This document shows positions 1-4,266 of a DNA stretch of 6,150 bases, in pieces. Below the pieces are notes generated by a model that worked only from the letters and a program-made list of their open reading frames with translations, made no database searches and was not told where the DNA came from. This stretch comes from Candidatus Omnitrophota bacterium (GTDB lineage: Bacteria; Ratteibacteria; UBA8468; B48-G9; DTJG01). The position numbers and the translations under genes are program-made. Location of the stretch: NCBI GenBank assembly GCA_023818725.1, contig JAMWBX010000084.1, forward strand, positions 1 through 6,150, in the 5' to 3' direction. Position 1 is the stretch's first letter. Each line of letters opens with the position of its first letter.

Positions 1-608
1 CCATACCTTGAAAAAAGAATGTTCTTTGGATCTCCGCATAACCATACAAGCAAATCAATAACATGAATTCCTTGATTTGCAGCAGAGCCGCCTCCATCAT
101 ATTTCCATGTTCCCCGCCACCCACCTGCATTATAATATTCCTGAGTTCTCCACCACTTGCATCTGGCTTCGGCAAAAATGATTTCACCAAGCTCACCTGA
201 TTCTATCGCGGCTTTCAATTGCTGCAGTTCCGTCCTGTATCTCATTTCAAAATCGACCACAAGTTCCACATTGTTTTTTTTGCAAACACGAATGAATTCT
301 TTGCATCTCTGGACACTAACTTCCATTGGTTTGGTCGTTATCACATGTTTTCCTGCTTCTGCGGCTTTTTTTCCGAAATCAAGATGAGTGCCGCTTGGTG
401 TCATTACATAGACAACATTCACATCTTTATTTTTCAACATCTGGTCAAAATCCGAATAGCCTTCGCATTTGAAATCTTCACAGGCCTTTTTTAATCTTTC
501 TTCGTTTATGTCGCAAACCGCCACAAGTTCTGCGTCCTTGGTATTTATTACCTGTTTTGCTCTGGAATACCCCATTCCAAGACCTACGACCCCGAATCCT
601 ATCGCCAT
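1..608 (-). CDS. Gfo/Idh/MocA-family NAD(P)-dependent oxidoreductase, C-terminus cut by window edge
   Basis: This gene runs off the left edge; 202 complete codons are visible, starting at an ATG (608-606). Residues 6-13 (GVVGLGMG) are the glycine-rich dinucleotide-binding turn of an N-terminal Rossmann fold, and D33 in the VCDIN strand end is where the cofactor ribose usually binds. The family's EKP motif appears as TKP, so the catalytic-type lysine is K93 but the preceding Glu is Thr. The substrate domain begins around residue 120. It carries the WRGTW..DGGG....NQGIHVIDLL block (residues 164-187), with H182 and D185 in the usual active-site helix. Such enzymes oxidise or reduce sugar, inositol or nucleotide-sugar hydroxyls in the cytoplasm. 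This block is shared with UDP-sugar 3-dehydrogenase-like members, but the substrate cannot be assigned. Family members usually have 330-400 residues, so roughly half to two thirds is seen. It lies 84 nt downstream of the HU gene, on the same strand and with its own ribosome-binding site. Confidence 0.95.
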   Translation of the reverse strand, partial: MAIGFGVVGLGMGYSRAKQVINTKDAELVAVCDINEERLKKACEDFKCEGYSDFDQMLKNKDVNVVYVMTPSGTHLDFGKKAAEAGKHVITTKPMEVSVQRCKEFIRVCKKNNVELVVDFEMRYRTELQQLKAAIESGELGEIIFAEARCKWWRTQEYYNAGGWRGTWKYDGGGSAANQGIHVIDLLVWLCGDPKNILFSRY

Positions 609-612
609 ATCA

Positions 613-619
613 CACCCCT
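613..619 (-). promoter_or_regulatory. Ribosome-binding site of the Gfo/Idh gene
   Basis: On the minus strand AGGGGTG precedes the ATG at 608, with four bases (TGAT) between. It supports this ATG as the true start, and the Rossmann glycine motif begins only five residues later, as expected. Confidence 0.6.
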
Positions 620-692
620 GTTATCGGAAATTTGTCTACATATATTATTGCGTTCTGGAGAATTTTGACTCTCGCTGTTAGAAAGGTCCTTG

Positions 693-1010
693 TTACTTAT
701 TTTCAGTGGAATCAAGAGGCAATGATTGCTCTGATTTCTCCTGATTTATCCTTGTGAAAAATTTTGAAGGTTTAAATGTTACCTTCCATTTCTCAGGCAC
801 AGGCACTTCCTCTCCGGTTCTAAGATTGCGACCCTTTTTTGCTTTCATTTTTTTGACCTTAAAAACTCCGAGATTTCTCAATTCAATTCTTTCCTTCTCG
901 AGAAGTGATTTTCTGATCTGTTCGATAAATTTTTCTACAATCATCTTCACCATGGGTCTGCTGAGGCCTGTCTCTCCTACTATTTTTTCTATAATATCCT
1001 TTTTAATCAT
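693..1010 (-). CDS. HU/IHF-family DNA-binding protein with Leu at the intercalating-proline position
   Basis: A 105-residue histone-like protein that should act as a dimer bending or coating DNA in the nucleoid. Residues 1-45 form the usual two-helix dimerisation region (MIKKDIIEKIVGETGLS...). The beta-strand signature RNLGVFKVKKMKAKKGRN spans residues 45-62, the arm carries RTGEEVPVP (64-72), and FKPSK (79-83) matches the conserved C-terminal strand. In HU and IHF the arm tip reads RNP, the proline wedging between base pairs; here it reads R61-N62-L63. The arm is otherwise basic and intact, so DNA binding is likely, but sharp kinking may be altered. HU is usually about 90 residues; the extra 14 or so form a polar tail (from E92) without an obvious fold. 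The ATG overlaps the TGA of the upstream M16 gene (ATGA, 1007-1010) and has a strong Shine-Dalgarno, so translation is probably coupled. HU versus an IHF subunit cannot be decided. Confidence 0.95.
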   Translation of the reverse strand: MIKKDIIEKIVGETGLSRPMVKMIVEKFIEQIRKSLLEKERIELRNLGVFKVKKMKAKKGRNLRTGEEVPVPEKWKVTFKPSKFFTRINQEKSEQSLPLDSTENK

Positions 1011-2275
1011 CTGTTGACCTCCAGAATTTTGGATATTTGTTCTTTTTTTTCTTCTGGTCCAATCATGGCAAAAAATGGTGTTGTTGTGAATATATCATTG
1101 CATATATTTTTAATATCTTCAACTGTTACACTTTTGATTTTTTCAACAACTTTTCTTATTGAAATCATTTTTTTACGTACTGTTTTCTGTTCACCAATCC
1201 AGAGCATATATTCCATCGGATCTTCCAAACCCATCAGCAACTGTGATACCAAATACTCCCTGGCACGCCCAAGTTCCTCTTCTGATATTTTGTTGTCTTT
1301 AATACTGTCTATCTGATCTTTTATTACTTTTAAACATTCAATTAGATTGTCCGGACGCAATCCTGCCGAAATAATCAGGGCGCCAGTATCGTAAAAACTT
1401 TTGACCTGGCATTTTATATCGTAAACAAGTCCCCGATTTTCTCTGACTTCATTAAAAAGTCTACTGCTCATATTGCCTCCAAGGGCAGTGCTGGCAACCG
1501 CAAGAGGAAATCTTCTTTCGTCTTCTCTCGGATATGAATAAAAACCGACACAGAAATGGCATTGTTCGGTTTCTTTCACCTTTATATTAAATTTGCCTTT
1601 ATTCTGAAAATTTGCGAAAGGAGAAAAGCAAGCTTTTTTTCCTTTCTCAATCGTACCAAAATGGGTCTCAGTCAGATGCAGAAGTTTATCTCTATTGAAA
1701 TTTCCGACCACTCCAAGAATAATATTCTGCCCTGTATGAAAGTTTTCTGTGTAATTAAACAGTACGTGCCTGTTGATGTTTCTTAGTGTTTCAGGCGTTC
1801 CAAGACCCGAGGTGCCGAGAGGATGCTTGGAAAACATGATTGCATCAAGAAGGTCATACACATAACGTGCAGGGATGTCCATGTACATATTAATTTCTTC
1901 AAGAATGACATTACGCTCTCTATCAATGTCCTCGGGCTTAAACAAGGGATTTTTAATCATATCTGCTAGTATTTCAATTCCTGCTTCCATATATTGCTGC
2001 AGAATTCTGATGTGATAGCAAACAAGTTCTTCAGCAGTAAAAGCGTTAAAACTTCCGCCTTTTCCTTCGATTGCTTCCTTTAATTCTCTTGCCGACCTGT
2101 TTTTAGTTCCTTTGAAAAGAAGATGTTCAACAAAGTGCGATATTCCTGAGTATTGCTCTGTTTCATATCTCACTCCGGATCTCACAAAAACTCCCATTGC
2201 AACAGAATAGCATTCCTTTTTCTGTTTATAGATTAAAGTTACTCCATTATTCAAACTGAATATTTCCCAGTCCAT
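1007..2275 (-). CDS. M16-family zinc metallopeptidase (bacterial processing-protease type)
   Basis: A 422-residue peptidase of the pitrilysin/mitochondrial-processing-peptidase family. The inverted zinc motif HxxEH is intact (H47, E50, H51, in HFVEHLLFKGT). The third zinc ligand is E127 in RNVILEEINMY, 76 residues after H51, which matches the family spacing. The second, inactive-type domain holds the conserved block SSRLFNEVRENRGLVYDI (270-287), with the Arg-Tyr pair R281/Y285 that helps bind substrate in the active M16 subunit. All catalytic elements are therefore in one chain, as in homodimeric YmxG/MlpA-like enzymes. There is no signal peptide, so a cytoplasmic enzyme degrading or trimming peptides is most likely; the substrate is unknown. 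The ATG at 2275 follows the phosphoesterase stop by 2 nt and has AAGGA at 2283-2287. The TGA overlaps the HU start. Length is normal for the roughly 420-residue subgroup. Confidence 0.96.
   Translation of the reverse strand: MDWEIFSLNNGVTLIYKQKKECYSVAMGVFVRSGVRYETEQYSGISHFVEHLLFKGTKNRSARELKEAIEGKGGSFNAFTAEELVCYHIRILQQYMEAGIEILADMIKNPLFKPEDIDRERNVILEEINMYMDIPARYVYDLLDAIMFSKHPLGTSGLGTPETLRNINRHVLFNYTENFHTGQNIILGVVGNFNRDKLLHLTETHFGTIEKGKKACFSPFANFQNKGKFNIKVKETEQCHFCVGFYSYPREDERRFPLAVASTALGGNMSSRLFNEVRENRGLVYDIKCQVKSFYDTGALIISAGLRPDNLIECLKVIKDQIDSIKDNKISEEELGRAREYLVSQLLMGLEDPMEYMLWIGEQKTVRKKMISIRKVVEKIKSVTVEDIKNICNDIFTTTPFFAMIGPEEKKEQISKILEVNR
1017..1022 (-). promoter_or_regulatory. Ribosome-binding site of the HU-like gene inside the M16 coding end
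   Basis: The minus strand reads GGAGGT, six bases before the ATG at 1010. It lies within the last codons of the M16 peptidase gene. A consensus site with good spacing suggests the HU-like protein can be made more abundantly than its upstream neighbour from the same message. Confidence 0.75.
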
Positions 2276-2277
2276 TG

Positions 2278-3090
2278 CTAATTCCTTTCGTCACATTTTA
2301 TAAACACTGGCTTTACACGTACAGAGCCATTATCCTTGATAGTAATTATACAATAATGATAGTTGCTTATTCCACCTTCAGGGGCAGGCGCAAGTTTGCC
2401 ACCGGCTCCGCCAGAAATAACCTGTGTCAATTTTCCTGTTTTTTTTGTATAAAAAAAGTGCTCGTGCCCCGAGATGACGGTAGTAACATTGTTGTTTTCA
2501 AATATTGCTTTGAGATGCACAAGAACCTTGATGTCAAGTCCATAGCCTTTACCTGTGAAAGTTGGAAGAACAGGTTTATGCATAAACACTATCTTTTTCT
2601 GGTGGGTTTTTTTTATTTTTTCTCTTAGCCAGCTTATCTGTGTTTCTGACATATTTTCACTGTCGAGAAAAAATAACAAAAAATTCTTTCTTTCAATATT
2701 GAAAAAAAAGTTTCCCATCTTTTTCTGGAAAATTTCTTCAAATTCTCTACCGCCCTCAAGGTCATGATTCCCAGGAATTGTATAAACTGGCACCTTAAGC
2801 ATTCTTGTATATGCAATGTATTTATCAAGGGCCTTTTCATATCTGATTTTATCCACACTTACAGGATATGCGACGATATCGCCGAGGCATACCACAAATT
2901 CAGGATTCGATTCACTGGTATTGATTGCCTCTACTATTTTCGCTAAGATTTTTTCGCTGAGTGATGTTTCATCAGAGAGATGGCAGTCTCCAAAAACAGC
3001 GAAGGTTAGATTTTTGGACTTACAGAAATTGGTATTTTGCCACAAAAAAATAATGGAAAAAAATAAAAAAATAAAGATGAATTTTTTCAT
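2278..3090 (-). CDS. Exported calcineurin-like metallophosphoesterase
   Basis: A 270-residue protein with the full set of calcineurin-superfamily metal ligands: GDCH (D35, H37), GDI (D71), GNHD (N108, H109, D110), a lone His in FMHKP (H171) and GHEH (H209, H211). These hold a two-metal centre that hydrolyses phosphomono- or diesters. The N-terminus is MKK followed by a hydrophobic run to about residue 17, a Sec-type signal peptide or anchor, so it should act outside the inner membrane. A cysteine at residue 23 follows TNF and does not make a good lipobox. The SGGAGGKLAP segment (226-235) after the last metal motif resembles that seen in purple-acid-phosphatase-like and Icc-like relatives. The substrate cannot be named. 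Its ATG overlaps the pilT stop (ATGA, 3087-3090). The preceding GAGGGTGG (3100-3107) lies nine bases away, so initiation may depend on coupling to pilT translation. Confidence 0.93.
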   Translation of the reverse strand: MKKFIFIFLFFSIIFLWQNTNFCKSKNLTFAVFGDCHLSDETSLSEKILAKIVEAINTSESNPEFVVCLGDIVAYPVSVDKIRYEKALDKYIAYTRMLKVPVYTIPGNHDLEGGREFEEIFQKKMGNFFFNIERKNFLLFFLDSENMSETQISWLREKIKKTHQKKIVFMHKPVLPTFTGKGYGLDIKVLVHLKAIFENNNVTTVISGHEHFFYTKKTGKLTQVISGGAGGKLAPAPEGGISNYHYCIITIKDNGSVRVKPVFIKCDERN

Positions 3091-4190
3091 GAAATAATTC
3101 CACCCTCTTCGGAAAGTGTTATGCCTCTTAATTTCATATCAAGACTGTGCGGATTATCAGCGTGTTCAAGGCCAACTTCCTTTGTTATGAGTCCTTTAGT
3201 TATCAACTCATAGAGTGACTGTTCAAAATCCTGCATTCCCTCATTTTTTCCTGCCCTGATCGCCTTTATGATCTTCGACTCTTGCTCTTCAATGATAAGA
3301 CGACTTATCGTTGAATTGGTAAACATCAGTTCAACGGCCGGTACAAGGTGCACTTCTTCTCTGCAGGATGGTAACAGCATCTGAGACATTACAGTCTTTA
3401 CATGGGCTGCAATGGACCTTCTGACTGATGGGTGTTCTGAATGCGGGAAGAAGTTTAAAATCCTGTTAATAGTCTGGCTGACATTAGCACTGTGAAGGGT
3501 GCCGAAAACTAAGTGACCGGTTTCAGCTGCCTGCAGTGCGAATTCAATTGTTTCTCTGTCTCTTATTTCACCTACCAGGATGACATCCGGATCCTGTCTC
3601 ACAATATACCTAAGGGCTTCTTTAAAATTTGGAACATCAATTCCGATTTCCCTCTGATTTACTATTGCAAGCTCATTTTTATAGAGGTATTCAATGGGGT
3701 CCTCTATGCACATAATATGGCATCTTCTGATTCTGTTTATTCCGTTGATTATAGCTGCTAGTGTGCTTGATTTTCCACATCCGGTTGGACCGGTGACAAG
3801 CACCAATCCATTTGGAAACATTGTTATATTTTTTGTGGCCTCAGGAAGATTGAGGGATTCGAAATCCGGTATTTTGTTTGAAATTCTCCTTGCAGCAAGA
3901 GCAATGGAACCTCTCTGGAGAAAAACGCTCATTCTGAATCTTCCAATGCCTGAGAAACTTATTGCTGTATCAAGTGTACCTTTTTCTTCAAAGGTTTTTT
4001 TATCTTTTTCGCTTAGAACGTCGAAGATAATTTTTCTTAATTTTTCTTCGTCCAGTGCAGGGGAATTCTCCTGCTTGACTATTTCTCCTTTTATTCTGTA
4101 AGCAACTTGAGAACCAGCCTGAAGATGAATGTCAGAAGCATTTATAGACTCCATTACTGATAGCAAATCTCTTAATTGTAATTCGTTCAC
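3087..4190 (-). CDS. pilT: PilT-family type IV pilus retraction ATPase
   Basis: A 367-residue secretion-superfamily ATPase that should form a cytoplasmic hexamer at the pilus base and drive pilin disassembly (twitching, surface sensing, DNA uptake). The N-terminal PAS-like domain begins with the PilT signature ASDIHLQAG (18-26). Walker A is GPTGCGKSS (134-142), with Cys where Ser or Ala is common. The Asp box is CIEDPIEY (161-168), Walker B RQDPDVILVGEIRD (198-211) and the His box TGHLVFGTLHSA (224-235). AIRAGK (310-315) is the PilT-type C-terminal motif, absent from PilB/GspE, and there is no tetracysteine zinc domain. PilU or a PilT paralogue is possible. The start is GTG at 4190: a later in-frame ATG (codon 13) would delete the first helix before the ASD motif, and no upstream start codon exists before a stop. 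The gene overlaps the downstream phosphoesterase by 4 nt. No pilB, pilC or pilin gene is in the window. Confidence 0.95.
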   Translation of the reverse strand: MNELQLRDLLSVMESINASDIHLQAGSQVAYRIKGEIVKQENSPALDEEKLRKIIFDVLSEKDKKTFEEKGTLDTAISFSGIGRFRMSVFLQRGSIALAARRISNKIPDFESLNLPEATKNITMFPNGLVLVTGPTGCGKSSTLAAIINGINRIRRCHIMCIEDPIEYLYKNELAIVNQREIGIDVPNFKEALRYIVRQDPDVILVGEIRDRETIEFALQAAETGHLVFGTLHSANVSQTINRILNFFPHSEHPSVRRSIAAHVKTVMSQMLLPSCREEVHLVPAVELMFTNSTISRLIIEEQESKIIKAIRAGKNEGMQDFEQSLYELITKGLITKEVGLEHADNPHSLDMKLRGITLSEEGGIIS

Positions 4191-4201
4191 GACCTCCCCC
4201 T
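4191..4201 (-). promoter_or_regulatory. Ribosome-binding site deciding the GTG start of pilT
   Basis: The minus strand reads AGGGGGAGGTC directly before GTG. The best match to the consensus, GGAGGT (4192-4197), would leave only one spacer base, which is too close. The overlapping AGGGGG (4196-4201) pairs with one G-U wobble and leaves five bases, so I take that as the working site. The two overlapping registers could compete. Confidence 0.5.
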
Positions 4202-4213
4202 GTTCTGCTTTGC

Positions 4214-4239
4214 AAAAAAATAATAAGTATTGCTTACTA
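4214..4239 (-). terminator. Possible weak intrinsic terminator or attenuator between the lipoprotein gene and pilT
   Basis: On the minus strand TAGTAAG and CTTATTA can form a 7-bp stem (one G-U pair, only one G-C pair) around the loop CAATA, followed at once by seven T residues. This has the layout of a Rho-independent terminator, but the stem is very AU-rich and probably unstable. It starts 27 bases after the lipoprotein stop codon. If it works, it would separate that gene from the pilT unit or reduce read-through. No clear sigma-70 promoter is visible between it and pilT. Confidence 0.3.
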
Positions 4240-4266
4240 AAAAGGGTTTTTCACTGTATCAGAAAA

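Noticed and set aside
650..675. Imperfect inverted repeat (GCG...CGC flanking GAG...CTC) downstream of the HU-like gene
   Set aside because: The pairing is only 3-4 bp with unequal internal loops and no T tract follows on the minus strand, so it is not supported as a terminator.
609..692. Possible promoter for the Gfo/Idh gene in the 84-nt gap (an AATAATATATG stretch on the minus strand)
   Set aside because: A -10-like AT-rich element is present, but no matching -35 element at 16-18 bases was found; AT-rich DNA gives such matches by chance.
3022..3024. Cys23 of the phosphoesterase as a lipidation site
   Set aside because: The preceding residues T-N-F do not fit the lipobox pattern (Leu/Ile/Val, small, Gly/Ala/Ser, Cys); an ordinary signal peptide or N-terminal anchor is more likely.
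4191..4266. TATTAT as a -10 element of a pilT promoter
   Set aside because: The six bases 17 positions upstream (AACCCT) bear no likeness to TTGACA, and the element overlaps the terminator-like T tract.
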